Assembly: GCF_018687715.1 (NCBI RefSeq)
Contig: NC_056766.1
Span: 18,550,001 to 18,614,000, forward strand
Length of the DNA: 64,000 nt
Direction of reading: 5' to 3'
From: Carya illinoinensis
Taxonomy: Eukaryota; Streptophyta; Magnoliopsida; Fagales; Juglandaceae
The notes below the pieces were generated by a model. That model was not told where the DNA came from. It worked only from the letters and a program-made list of their open reading frames with translations, and made no database searches. Position numbers and translations under genes: made by a program. Each line of letters starts with the position of its first letter. Positions within the stretch are counted from its first letter, which is position 1. Of the stretch, positions 11,896 through 22,880 are shown piece after piece.

Positions 11896-12939
11896 ATATT
11901 GGACCTCCAGTTACGAAGTGCATGGACGATAGATAGACTGCGATAGTTACGAAGTGCATGGACGATCACAAGTTAAGTTAGAATCGAGCTAGAGGATAAG
12001 ATGGTAACTTCAAGATTTTTTAGTAAGGATTGTTGTATGGGTGGTACAAGTGCTACATGATGAATTGGGTTAAGTACTTATAAATGACTTGAGCATGTCA
12101 ACGGAGGATTGACAAGATGCAAGGAGGCAAGGTACTATGCAAGGAGCAATTCAAGCAATGAAGGTGTATGAAGTCATGAGTGTGAGGTGAGGTGAGGATG
12201 AGAATTCATTCAGTATAAGCAAATTCCGATTATGGGATTTTTGTAAGGAAGAGAGATTGTGACCAACTATTCATTTTCCTCTTGATTGGTCACGATTCCT
12301 GTCTAGAGGACTTGTGACGATAAAAAATATTAATGAGAAAAAAGATAATTATGAGAACTAAAACTAGCCTTTTAATGTAGGGATTGCGTATGTGTTGGAA
12401 CCAATCTTTTCATTGAGACAACTCTAGATGGTGTCCGTTAATGGGGGGTTTGAGGGAAGGAGGGAGTTAGGGTTCAAAATGTAGGAGGGACATAGAAATT
12501 GTGTTATGGAGCTTACAAAAATGCAGACTAACAAAAAAGAAATTGAAGATGGAATTTAAAATAAAAGAAAATGGATAGAAATGAGTCATATGATTGTATG
12601 GGGTAGCCATGGATTGTTCAAGTCAATCTGTTCTCCACAGTGACCCATTTTACAAAAATTTCCAGAGTGAATTCCTACAAACAACTACCTCCAATACATA
12701 TACTGTAAGGCAAAACTAATCCACAGCAACAAAATAAGGCCATGGGCTAGTTTCTACAAAGAGAGAGGCTAGGAACCAGTTCTGGTGTAAAGAGCCTCTT
12801 TCCACCTCCAATAAGCAGCTTCATGTCAGAATTTCATAAAGAAAAAAAATACAACCAGCCTCACTCAATTAAAATGCACCCCCACCCTCTACATACTATG
12901 TTTTCCCCTCTCTCCCCCTCTCTCATCGAAAGGTCTATT

Positions 12940-12980
12940 CTCTCTCTCTCTCTCTACTCTCTCTCTCTCTATATATATAT
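12940..12980. repeat. (TC)n then (AT)n microsatellite
   Basis: Compound simple repeat: TC units interrupted once by TA, then about five AT units. Confidence 0.95.
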
Positions 12981-13345
12981 TTATATATTTTTTCGGTTTG
13001 GGAAACCGTATGCATTTTTCTCGGCAAGCAACTATGAGCTATATGCATTTTTATTGAGAAACTTTTAGCAAGCAATTAAATTGGGAAACCGTATGCATCT
13101 AGTAAACCTGAGCAACTGGCATTTCATTCTCAAAGATCTATAATCATATTCACAAGGGCTAAGGCAGACAAGAGTAACTACAAACGATACAATCCCAGCA
13201 ATTAGTAATGAAAAAAATTCACAAGGAATCAGCTTTGAATGTATTTCTTCTGGACATCAGCTTTAAAAAAAAAAAAAATTCATAAGCACTGTTGCTATTC
13301 AACATACAGGAACTGAGAAGATAAAGTAAAGAGGGAGCTTCAGCT

Positions 13346-13348
<3 letters not shown>

Positions 13349-13388
<40 letters not shown>
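13349..13388. repeat. (GA)n microsatellite
   Basis: About 20 uninterrupted GA units. Confidence 0.97.
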
Positions 13389-13391
<3 letters not shown>

Positions 13392-13919
13392 CGGTGAAAG
13401 AGGGAGGTGCATTTTAATTGAGTGTGGTTAGATCCAAGGCGGAATAAGAGATTATACTGACTGTTAGTTAAATAACAAAAGTTAGAGATTGAGATTAAGA
13501 AAAATCGCAAACAGAGAAAAACTTTGAGATTAAATCAATGATAATTTCCTGAAGCCCACAAGTCGAGCTTAAATAGCTAATGAAAAATGGTAAAATTATA
13601 ATTAAGGTCAAATAATAGAATATGGAATAAGATAACTATAATAAAAATCTAGCATAAGAATCAGAAATAAAATTGTTACCATGAAAGAAAATTGATCAAA
13701 AATAGAATAGTTAACCAAAAATGATGATTTAGAAGGAAAAATTGCTGATTTTGGAGTTGACAAGGTGCCTACCAGGCGAAGCATGGGAATCATGAGATGC
13801 TCGCTGAAGAGAGCTTTCTAGATTGAGATTATATGCACGATTATAATACCTGTAGCCAAAGTTATAATTATTGAGAGAAAGTTGGGTGTTAGGGATTTAT
13901 GGATTTCATAAATTAGAAG

Positions 13920-14060
13920 CCTATTTGGGAACACAATTGTTTACAGATATTTTTATATTATTTCATTATTCTTTGCAAACTATTCATTACTATTTTATTA
14001 CTATTTACAAAATATTTTATTATTATTTATAGATAATCTAAGATACTTTTAATATCCAAA
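13920..14060. repeat. ATT-rich dispersed repeat
   Basis: Repeated wording TTTCATTATT / TTCATTACTATTTTATTACT / TATTATTATTTATAG, bracketed by ATTTGGGAAC on the left and ATATCCAAACAAAG on the right. Looks like a MITE relic related in style to the one at 22313. No TSD confirmed. Confidence 0.35.
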
Positions 14061-15145
14061 CAAAGATAGATCAAGGATATGGGGTGGTTTGTGCTCGGGT
14101 CTCAAAAGGGTAGTTTAATCATTTTTCATAGTTTAAATTTAGTTGGTGTATAGGACACGTGGTGTACTAATTGCATAACAATGACAAATATGTCCTTGTT
14201 TTGTCTCTAGGTGGATGGAAATTCTAACAGAAGGGTCTTGCTCACAAATTCACAATATTGCTCAGCATAGAGAGACCACATAAATTTATTTAAAAAAAAA
14301 AAAAGGAGCACAAATGGTGCTAAAACCTAATTGGGCAAAGCACAAGGGGTGTCTCGGCAAAATTTGTTAATGTTTTTATCAATTAGATTTTGTAATCGAA
14401 AAACAGCAATATGAAAAGATTGATAATGCATTATATGAGAAATGCTTTTTGTACTTAGAAGAAAATGTACAGTTAAAACTCCACACGTGTGATAACTGAC
14501 AAGAGAATGAAATAAACGCCAAGGTTACAAACGGAAAGTGAAGAAAATAAAGCCAGTGTGCCTCTTCCATCGTCTCCAACACAGCACTTCTCTTCAGCAA
14601 ACTTCTCTTCAGTCCTCCCCTTTCCCTCTTTCCCCCTTCTCCCCCACTGGAAGCATATTTTAATCAGAGCTTTATCTCATCTCAGTTGAAATTCTTGTGA
14701 CAGCATCTTCTCTCTCGATGGTGCGGGCACCCCAGCTCCCCTTCTCTCAATCGAGTTCCATCTCGCAACCTCAAGTTTTCAATACTTGCAATGAGATTAT
14801 TAATATGTTTTCTATTGATTTAAGATGATCTCGTGCTTTCTATGATTTGTTTCACAATGAATACAAAGTAAAGAACCTGAAAAAATGAAGAAATCTTATG
14901 AAGCAAGAAAAATGTGAAATAAAAGGCAATTGAAATCAAATGAAGCAAGAAAAATACGAAATCAAATGTAGTTGAAAACTATTGTTGGCGGTGTGCTCAC
15001 TGCGAGGTGAGCCCAGAGAAGTGTACATCAGCAGCCTTGGGAACCTTTGATAACGAGCTCACGACTTGAGAACAAGATGGAGAGCTTGGGATTTTTTCAC
15101 AACACTGAATGGTTTCGCTTGCTCGTAATGGTCTGCATGGATTCT

Positions 15146-15548
15146 TGTGAAAGGTTGAATTTTAGAGAAGTGCAGGAACTGTAAAGAGGAAGTGCAGAAG
15201 CTGTAAAAAGGAAGTGCAGAAGCTGTGAAGGGTGCAGGAGATATGTCGTTTGAGTTGTAAATAGATTACATTGTCGTTTAAGAGTAATACGCATAGTTTC
15301 ATTAAATAGAACGGCATCGTTTGATGCCTTACTTGTACTAAGCTTGGCACGACGTCGTGTAATTCCTAACTGTAATAATAGATTGTTGTTACAGATATTC
15401 AATAAATAGAGGAATGGGAGGAAGGATCCCATATCCTGAATTGTGCAAACAATGAAATACTTCTCTCTTTAGTTCTCTCTCTCTCTTCTTCTTGATCTTC
15501 TTGGAGATTTACTCTCTCAAACGAGTCTACAAAAAAGGGCCCATTACA
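15146..15548 (+). mobile_element. 5' LTR of the Reina-like element
   Basis: 403 bp, TGTGAAAGG...CCATTACA. Contains a TATA-like AATAAATAG near 15402 and CT-rich sequence near its end. It is longer than the 3' LTR because AGGAAGTGCAGAAGCTGT occurs twice in a row near 15187-15228 and only once in the 3' LTR. Confidence 0.93.
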
Positions 15549-15552
15549 TTTT

Positions 15553-15564
15553 TGGTATCAGCAG
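15553..15564 (+). other. primer binding site (tRNA-iMet type)
   Basis: TGGTATCAGCAG, four bases after the 5' LTR, matches the start of the usual plant site TGGTATCAGAGC (complement of the initiator-Met tRNA 3' end) except near its end. Confidence 0.75.
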
Positions 15565-15568
15565 CAAC

Positions 15569-16760
15569 ATGGCAGAAGGCACACGCTCTTATGCCCAGGT
15601 CCTGGATTCAGTAAACCAACTTTGGCATTAGCAAGAAAGGCAGCAAAAACAGTTGGAGGATACCATTTTGATTTTGATCCAGCAACAAGAAACTGCGCGT
15701 GCGGATAGAGAAAACCAATAAAAAAGATTTACTGAGATGATATAGCAGATAGAAAGAATTTCCTTAAATAGGAATGTGCATGGTGAAAGGCAGCTTCAAG
15801 ACAAGGATGTGGATGGTATTGATGATGTTGCAGAAGACGGTGGGGTGCATCAAAGGGAAGGTGACAGAGGACTTTTGAAGGGTCTTAAGGTTGAGTTTCC
15901 AAGATTTGCTGGAAGAAATCCTGAAACTTGGGTTTACCGAGCAAACTCGTATTTTTTGTATTATCAGACCCCTCCATGTCAGAAAATCTTCGTAGCATCT
16001 TTCCATTTGGATGAGGAAGCCTTAGTCTGGTACCAGAATGCTAGTAATACTAGGCTTTTTCATTCGTAGGATGAATTTGTCAAAGCTATGCAGATAAGGT
16101 TTGGAATGTCTCCGTATGATAATCCAATGGAGTCTCTTACCAGGCTTAAACAGGTTACTTCTGTTACTACTTACAAGTCTGAATTTGAAGTTTTATTTAA
16201 TAGAATTCGAGGCATTTATGAAAACAATAGACTGAGTTATTTTTTGAGTGGGTTGAAGGATGAGGTTAGATTGCCTATTACGATGTTGATTCCTAAGAAT
16301 TTGAATGATGCTTTTGGCTTAGCTAAGATTCAAGAACAATATGTGTTGTGTTCTAGGAGATCTTGGAGAAATGGGGTTTCTGATTCTTACCAACAGATAG
16401 TAACTACTAGTGGGTTTAAACCTACCCAGACCCCTTCCATTTTAGGGAAGCCCAAAGTATTACCCATATCAAAACTGCCTTATCAGACAGTGACAGATGC
16501 ACAAATGCAAGAGCGAAGAAGAAGGGCTTGTGTTATTTCTGTGAAGAGAAATATCACTAGGGTCATAAGTGTACTAAACTCAAGTTGTACTTGTTAGAGG
16601 GTATGCAAGAATTACAGCCTGAGCATGAGCAAGTACCTATTTTGTATAAGGAGCAAGACAAGTCTTTAGTAGAAGCTGACAAGATGTTAGAAGTTTATGG
16701 AGAGTGTGCTGCAATTTCTTTGCAAGCCATGGTGGGTAGTCCCAGCCCTAAGACTATGAG
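15569..16760 (+). pseudogene. gag of the Reina-like element, degenerate
   Basis: Starts MAEGTRSYAQVL at 15569 but meets a stop within 20 codons. More stops follow: TAA near 15719, TAG near 15739 and 16067. Open parts keep the capsid-like core (FPRFAGRNPETWVYRA..., 15895 onward; YKSEFEVLFNRIRG near 16171). The frame changes near 16510. In the new frame a CX2CX4HX4C zinc knuckle (CYFCEEKYH.GHKC, 16531-16572) is visible with a TAG inside it. Gag normally packages element RNA; this copy cannot be translated. Confidence 0.88.
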
Positions 16761-18455
16761 GGTGGTAGGTCAAATAAAGAAAAAGCCAATGGTAATCTTG
16801 ATTGACAGTGGTAGTACACATAATTTTGTGGACTCTACAGTTATTTCGAGGCGTGGCTTACCCATTCAGAATTCAAAAGGGATCCAAGTCAAGGTTGCAA
16901 ATGGGGAGATGTTGCAAAGTGAAGGAAAGTATGCTTCTATGGAATTGTTGAAATAGGGTACAGTTTTTGAGGTAGAATTTCATGTTTTAACATTGGCTGG
17001 CTGTGACATAATGCTGGGAGTGCAATGGTTGCAGTCCATTGGACCAATACTTTTTGACTTTGAAAAACTACACATGCAGTTTACATTTCAAAGTAGATTA
17101 ATCTGTCTACAAGGCATCAATTCTGTAAAGAATTGCTTAGTTGATGATAAAGAAATGGGTAAGGTTTCTATGATGGAACATAAAGGGCTGCTATTACAGC
17201 TTATTTCTGAAGATCCTCAACTATTGCAGTCTAATAGTATTGAAGTTGTTTCTAATTTGATTGCACAATTTGCTACTGTTTTTCAAGAACCTAAAGGGTT
17301 GCCACCATCAACATCTCATGATCATCAAATTAACCTAAAGCATGGGTCTGTACCAGTCAGTGTTAGGCCTTACAAGTATCCTTTTTATCAGAAAATTGAG
17401 ATTGAAAAGATGGTAAAAGAGTTGCTTGATTCTGAAGTGATCAGATCAAGCCAATCACCATTTTCTTCACCTATTTTCTTAGTAAGGAAAGCATATGGGT
17501 CATGGAGAATGTGTATTGATTATCGAGCTTTAAATGAAGCAACTGTTAAAGACAAATATCCAATACCTGTAGTAGATGAGTTGTTGGATGAGCTTTTTGG
17601 CTCAACAATTTTTTCCAAGTTGGATTTAAGATCCGGGTATCACCAGATTCGAATGAGAGAGGAAGACATCTCTAAAATTGCTTTCAAAACCCACCAAGGA
17701 CATTATGAATTTCTTGTAATGCCCTTTGGCCTCACGAATGCTCCTTCTACTTTTCAAGGTCTAATGAATGATGTGTTTCGACCTTTCCTTAGAAAATTTG
17801 TCATTGTATTTTTTGATAACATCTTTATTTACAGCAAGGATTTGAATTCCCATTTGGAGCATTTGAAACTTGTATTGCAAACCTTAGAGACTCATCAACT
17901 ATTTGCTAAACAATCTAAGTGCAGGTTTGCTTGTGCTGAGATTGAGTATCTTGGACATCTTATTTCTGATGTGGGTGTAAAGGCTGATCCCAAGAAGATT
18001 GATTCAATGATTAAATGGCCAGTTCCTAAGATCCTTAAGTCTCTAAGAGGTTTTTTAGGCTTAACTGGTTATTACAGGAAGTTCATTAGAGGTTATGCAC
18101 AAATAGCTGCTCCTTTAATAGCTTTATTGAAGAAAGACTCCTTTGTATGGAGTGAAACAGACACTTTTACCTTTCAGGATCTGAAAATTGCAGTGTCAAC
18201 ACTTCCAGTTTTATCATTACCAGACTTCTCCAAGGCCTTCATCATTGAATGTGATGCCTCTGGTAGCAAGGTTTTAAAAACCGTTCCGTTCCGGCCGGAA
18301 TGGCCGGAATTTTTCGTGCCGGAACAGTGACCGGAACGGGATAGGTACCTATTCCGTTCCGGGTCAAATTCCGGCCGTTCCGGTCAAATTCCGGCCGTTC
18401 CGGTCAATTCCGGCCGGAATTCCGGTATTCCGGCCGGAATAGTAATTCCGGTCCC

Positions 18456-18487
<32 letters not shown>

Positions 18488-20686
18488 TGTAAATAAGTTA
18501 AAAAATAATGAATAAAATTATACTTTTAGAATTCAAATACCCCTTTTCGTGCACTAGAAGTATTGTTATTTTTAATAATTTGTCTATTCTTTAATTTTTT
18601 TTCTTTTATTTTTGTGTCTTAACTCAAGTTTGTGATTTTTTTCAATATATATTCATTTTATAAATCTTTAATTCTTCTATATATATACACATATACATAT
18701 CACACACTTACATATATATGTATTTATTTTATTAATTGTTAGTTTATATATACATATAAATATTTATATATAATATATAATTAATCCCGAAACGGTACAC
18801 CGAAACATACCGGTACCGAAATATTCCGTTCCAGTGCCTCAACCGGAATGGTCTCCGGAACGGATTTCAAAACTTTGTCTGGTAGTGGTATAGGGGTTGT
18901 GTTAATGCAGGACCAGCACCCAATAGCCTTTCTCAGTTAGGTTTTAAAAGGTAGAAACCTTTTACTCTCCACTTATGAAAGAGAGTTATTAGCTCTAGTT
19001 GTGGCAGTCAAAAAGTGGAGACCTTATCTATTAGGAGCCTCATTTGTTGTAAAAACCGATCATCATAGTTTGAAATATTTGTTAGAACAGAAAGTGGGGA
19101 CAATTGCTCAACAAAAATGGATATCCAAGCTTCTTAGGTATGAATTCTCGATTGAATACAAGAAATGTGTTGAGAATAAGGTTGCAGATGCTTTATCAAG
19201 GAGGGATGCTGATGTGGCTTCCTTATCTGCAATTACCTTTCCTAATCCTACTTGGTTAACAAAATTGAAGCTTGCTTATAATGAGGATCCTATAGTGCAG
19301 CAACAGATGAAATTGTTTGAAGAAAATTCTAATACCAACACTTCCTTTACCCTCAAGCATGGTGTTTTGTTCAAAAAAGGAAGGATTTATGTTCCTAATT
19401 CTCTTGAGCTGAAACTAAAAATTTTGAATTTTGTGCATGCCAGTCCTTATGCAGGTCATTCGAGGTTCCACAAGTCATTACAACGTGCTAGGTCTGATTT
19501 TTATTGGCGTGGATTAAAGAAGGAAGTGAAGGGGTTTATTAGAGAATGTGAGGTCTGCCAGAGGAATAAAGCTGAAAATGTACATCTAGCTGGATTGCTA
19601 CAGCCATTACCAGTGCCCCAACAAATTTGGACTTATTTGTCTATGGACTTTGTGGAAGGTTTGCCTCTTTCTAGGGGCTATTTTGTGATTTTAGTAGTCG
19701 TGGATAGGCTATCGAAATATGCTCATTTCATGGCTTTAAAACACCCATTCACTGCAGCCAAAGTAGCTTCACTATTTCTTGATAACATCTTTAAACTTCA
19801 TGGCATGCCTAAGAGTATAGTTTTAGATCATGGTTCTACTTTCACAAGCAGCTTTTGAAGGGAATTGTTTAAACTCCTAAGGGTTGGTTTATCTTTTTCT
19901 TCTGCCTATCATCCTCAAAGTGATGGTCAAAGTGAAGCAGTTAACAAATGTTTGGAACACTTCTTGAGGTGTTTTTCTGGTGAAAAACCAAGATTATGGG
20001 CTGATTGGTTGGCATTGGCTGCGTATTGGTATAATACTTCTTTACATGCTTCAACTAAGTATACTCCCTATGAAGCAGTTTATGGTGTGGCCCCACCTAA
20101 ATTGCAAACTTATATTCCTAGATTAGCTTCAAACCACACAGTAGCAGAGTTGTTGAAGACAAGAGAATAGATTCTTTCAGCCTTGAAAGTGAATTTGTTG
20201 GCTGCTCAAGACAGGATGAAGATGCAATATGATAGACATAGGACTGAGAGAGAATTTGATGTGGGAGATTGGGTCTTTCTAAGACTACAACCATATAAAC
20301 AGTAGTCCTTGGCAGCAAAGAAGAGCTTCAAGCTGTCACCTCGATTTTATGGTCCATTTCAAGTTTTACAAAGGGTGGGCAAAGTAGCATATAAGTTGGA
20401 TCTTCCTTCTTATTCTTCAATGCATTCGGTGGTGCATGTTTTTTGTTTAAAGAAAAAGCTTGGACAGTAGCAGGCTCCACTTTCAACACTTCCACCAATT
20501 AATTTTCAAGGTGAGTTAGTGTTGGAACCTGAGGTGATCTTGTAGATAAGAAGTAAAAAAGTCAATAATCGAGCTGTTGTGGAAGTCTTGGTCCAATGGC
20601 AAGGAGCAGATTCTGAAAGTACTACATGGGAGTCATATTGGCAACTCAGGAAGAAATTCCCTCACCTTGTGGGCAAGGTACTTTAA
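16761..20686 (+). pseudogene. pol of the Reina-like element, degenerate
   Basis: Protease motif LIDSGSTHNF near 16798. RT from about 17290 is well kept, but the catalytic pair reads FFDN at 17809-17820 (GAT AAC) instead of xxDD, so RT is dead. RNase H begins IIECDASGS and is split by the hAT at 18267-18877; it resumes GSGIGVVLMQDQ with a TAG near 18936. Integrase keeps its zinc-binding region (HASPYAGHSRFH...CEVCQRNKAEN), SMDF, LDHG and DGQSE acidic residues, with a TGA at 19856. Further stops lie at 20168, 20303, 20468 and 20542. The tail LVQWQGADSESTTWES (near 20590) is a chromodomain. Most stops replace Gln codons. Confidence 0.93.
18267..18877. mobile_element. non-autonomous hAT inserted in the Reina-like pol, 8-bp TSD
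   Basis: A perfect 8-bp duplication TCTGGTAG (18259-18266, 18878-18885) restores the RNase H reading when one copy is removed. The ends CAAGGTTTTAAAAACCGTTC and the reverse complement of the right end match at 19 of the first 22 bases. Sub-terminal sequence is a dense array of CCGGAAT/ATTCCGG and GTTCCGG words (18280-18450 left, 18785-18865 right) around an AT-rich core with an A-run at 18456-18482. No transposase. Superfamily from TSD length and end structure. Confidence 0.9.
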
Positions 20687-20698
20687 AGGGAGAGGGTA
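20684..20698 (+). other. polypurine tract of the Reina-like element
   Basis: AAAGGGAGAGGGTA directly precedes the 3' LTR start TGTGAAGGG. Confidence 0.85.
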
Positions 20699-21078
20699 TG
20701 TGAAGGGTTGAATTTTAGAGAAGTGCAGGAGCTGTAAAGAGGAAGTGCAGAAGCTGTGAAGGGTGTAGGAGATATGTCATTTGAGTTGTAAATAGATTAC
20801 ATTGTCGTTTAAGAGTAATACACATAGTTTCATTAAATAGAACGGCATCGTTTGATGCCTTACTTGTACTAAGCTTGGCACGATGTCATGTAAATCCTAA
20901 CTATAATAACATATTGTTGTTACAGATGTTCAATAAATAGAGGAATGGGAAGAAGGATCCCATTTCCCGAATTATGCAAACAATGAAATAATTCTCTCTT
21001 AGTTCTCTCTCTTGCTTCTTCTTGATCTTCTTGGAGATTGACTCTCTCGAACAAATCTACAGAAAAGTACCCATTACA
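20699..21078 (+). mobile_element. 3' LTR of the Reina-like element
   Basis: 380 bp, TGTGAAGGG...CCATTACA, aligned over its whole length with the 5' LTR. Most differences are transitions; it lacks one 23-bp unit found in the 5' copy. Followed by the TSD ATTCT. Confidence 0.93.
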
Positions 21079-21377
21079 ATTCTCGATTTTCGTGAAATCT
21101 GGAATTTCACTTCGTTAAAATTTAGGGATGTTTTACACCCACCACTGGGAGCTCTCTAGGTATTTTTTAAATTATTTTTTTACATTATTTTTTAAATACT
21201 TTTAAATATTTTTAAAAATAAAAAAATTATAATATTATTAAATGATATTTTCTTCACATTTTCTTAATCATTAAGAAAAAGCTTAAAAAAAGAAACAAAA
21301 AAAGAAAGCGCGTAAACTCCAACAACATCCCAGCATTTTTCTTATAATTTTCGTTTGCTTTTCGTTTATTACTTTTC

Positions 21378-21600
21378 GAGAAATACTTTTTGCAGTCGGG
21401 AAATGCAGTCGGCTTGCAGTCGTGGAGAAAAAAGTGAATTAATACGGGACTTACATGAAAAAAAAAATTATTTTTATAACTTTTTTTTATTCATGTAGGT
21501 CCCTCTGAATATAAAATAATTTTTTTATAATTTTTTTTTATTCATTCCGTACAGCCGACTGCACGCCGACTACATTTCCCGACTGTATCTAGCAAAGCCC
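21378..21600. mobile_element. MITE with long imperfect inverted ends, 223 bp
   Basis: The left end contains GCAGTCGGGAAATGCAGTCG and the right end ACATTTCCCGACTGTATC. With the sub-terminal GCCGACTGCA words they form inverted arms of about 55 bp around an AT-rich core, which is itself an inverted arrangement. The outermost 23 bases align only partly. No TSD was found, so the superfamily is open (Mutator-like is possible). Confidence 0.6.
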
Positions 21601-22312
21601 TTCTTACCGCATAATTTTTGGTGATGCCATCCAATTTCTCCAAATAATAAGGAATATCATAATGGATTACAATAGTCATAACAATATTGAATTTATGGCT
21701 GCATCCGAAACAATGCTGTCACTTTCACATTATTTACATCAAATACATGGTTGATAATTACAGCAACAAACCTCACAGCCTCTAAACTCTCATTTTTATC
21801 TCAGCTACTTTTTCTCATTACCTGCAATGTGCCACCATAACAAACTTCAGTGTTCTAAACTTCTAACCTTTTATATTTTTTCCTTTTATAAGTTTTCAGG
21901 AAATTAGATTTAGCCCTTGTCCATAAACACAAACCATCTCAAAATTTTTCAATATTTTCTTTCCAAACATCACTCAATCACATACTTTTCAATTTCAATT
22001 GTTTAAATTTTTCATCTAATTATTACTTAATTATTACAATTTTTCTAAAATTTTAAACAAAACACAAAATTAATACAACTTTTTTAAATTTCAAAACATA
22101 AATAATATTAAAAAATTGTATTCTAATAATATTTTAATTTTATAATATTTTTATTCAATCTTTTTTCTTTCATTTCTCAAAATCTAATAAAATATCTTAA
22201 CTCAAACAATTTCACTACCATTTATAAAATTATATTCTCATCTCATTTCCCAAATATCCCTATCCATCATCCAATATTTATAGCTAAATTATATAAACTT
22301 TATATAGGTCTC
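21601..22312. repeat. AT-rich dispersed repeat and intergenic DNA
   Basis: 21930-22260 reads as a diverged version of the next repeat: the words CTAATTATTACTTAATTATT, ATTTTCTCATCTC and AATATCCC occur in the same order. No coding signal. Confidence 0.4.
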
Positions 22313-22585
22313 GTTTGGTGGAATTGAAGCTGCACTTGTTTGGGGTAAATGAGGAATATTTTGATGTAAAAACAGCCTGTTCATTTCATCTCAACTCATC
22401 TGGATGACGAAATCATCTCAACTCATTTTATCTAATCATTACAACTTATACAAATTTCCAAACAAAATACAATAAACAATTCAACTTTTTCAAATTTTAA
22501 AATAAAAATAATATTTTAACAATATTTTATTCAACTTTTATCTTATCTCATCTCAACTTAACTTAACTCAACTCAATATCCAAAC
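22313..22585. repeat. dispersed MITE-like repeat, GTTTGG...CCAAAC
   Basis: Inverted borders GTTTGGTGGAATTGAAG and (reverse complement of the right end) GTTTGGATATTGAGTTGAG, with TCATCTCAACTCAT words inside. Similar sequence is seen at 21930-22260 and, more weakly, at 5099-5310. From memory such repeats are abundant in Juglandaceae. No TSD seen. Confidence 0.5.
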
Positions 22586-22880
22586 CATGAAAGGGAACCG
22601 TGAAACCTCCGCTTCAAACATGTCGTAGAAAACAGGAGGGCAGGAGGATCATAGCAACGTAATTTAACAGGCTAGTCCTTAGAAATAACTTCATCATTTT
22701 ATAAGGGGGAAAAAGGGAAAGGGTTTAACAGTGGTAATAAAAGGCTAATGAAAGTGTTCATTAGTAGAAAAATGGTAAGGAATTTTCAACCTCAAGACAA
22801 ACTTAAAGGTAAAGAACCTTCTACAGACCCTATTATAATGGAGGGGTGCCTCGGTCAGCAAAACTGAAACATGAGCTCGA

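Larger units (their letters stand above)
11896..15145. other. intergenic, no gene supported
   Basis: 3.2 kb without a convincing coding region. It contains two dinucleotide microsatellites (12940-12980, 13349-13388), an A13 run near 13265 and an AT-rich repeat at 13920-14060. Segments 12600-13300 and 14540-14760 are less AT-rich and pyrimidine-rich, and could be UTRs of an untranslated transcript, but no reading frame supports a protein. Confidence 0.5.
15146..21078 (+). mobile_element. complete but dead Ty3/gypsy (Reina-like) element with nested hAT
   Basis: Full LTR retrotransposon: 5' LTR 15146-15548, primer site 15553, gag, protease, RT, RNase H, integrase, chromodomain, polypurine tract, 3' LTR 20699-21078. 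It is flanked by a perfect 5-bp duplication ATTCT (15141-15145 and 21079-21083). Without the 611-bp hAT inside it, the element is about 5.3 kb. That size, the LTRs of about 400 bp and the chromodomain fit the Reina clade of chromoviruses (family knowledge). Many stops, a gag frameshift and a mutated RT catalytic site make it non-functional. By eye the two LTRs differ at roughly 25 of 380 positions plus a 23-bp indel, so the insertion is old. Confidence 0.95.
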
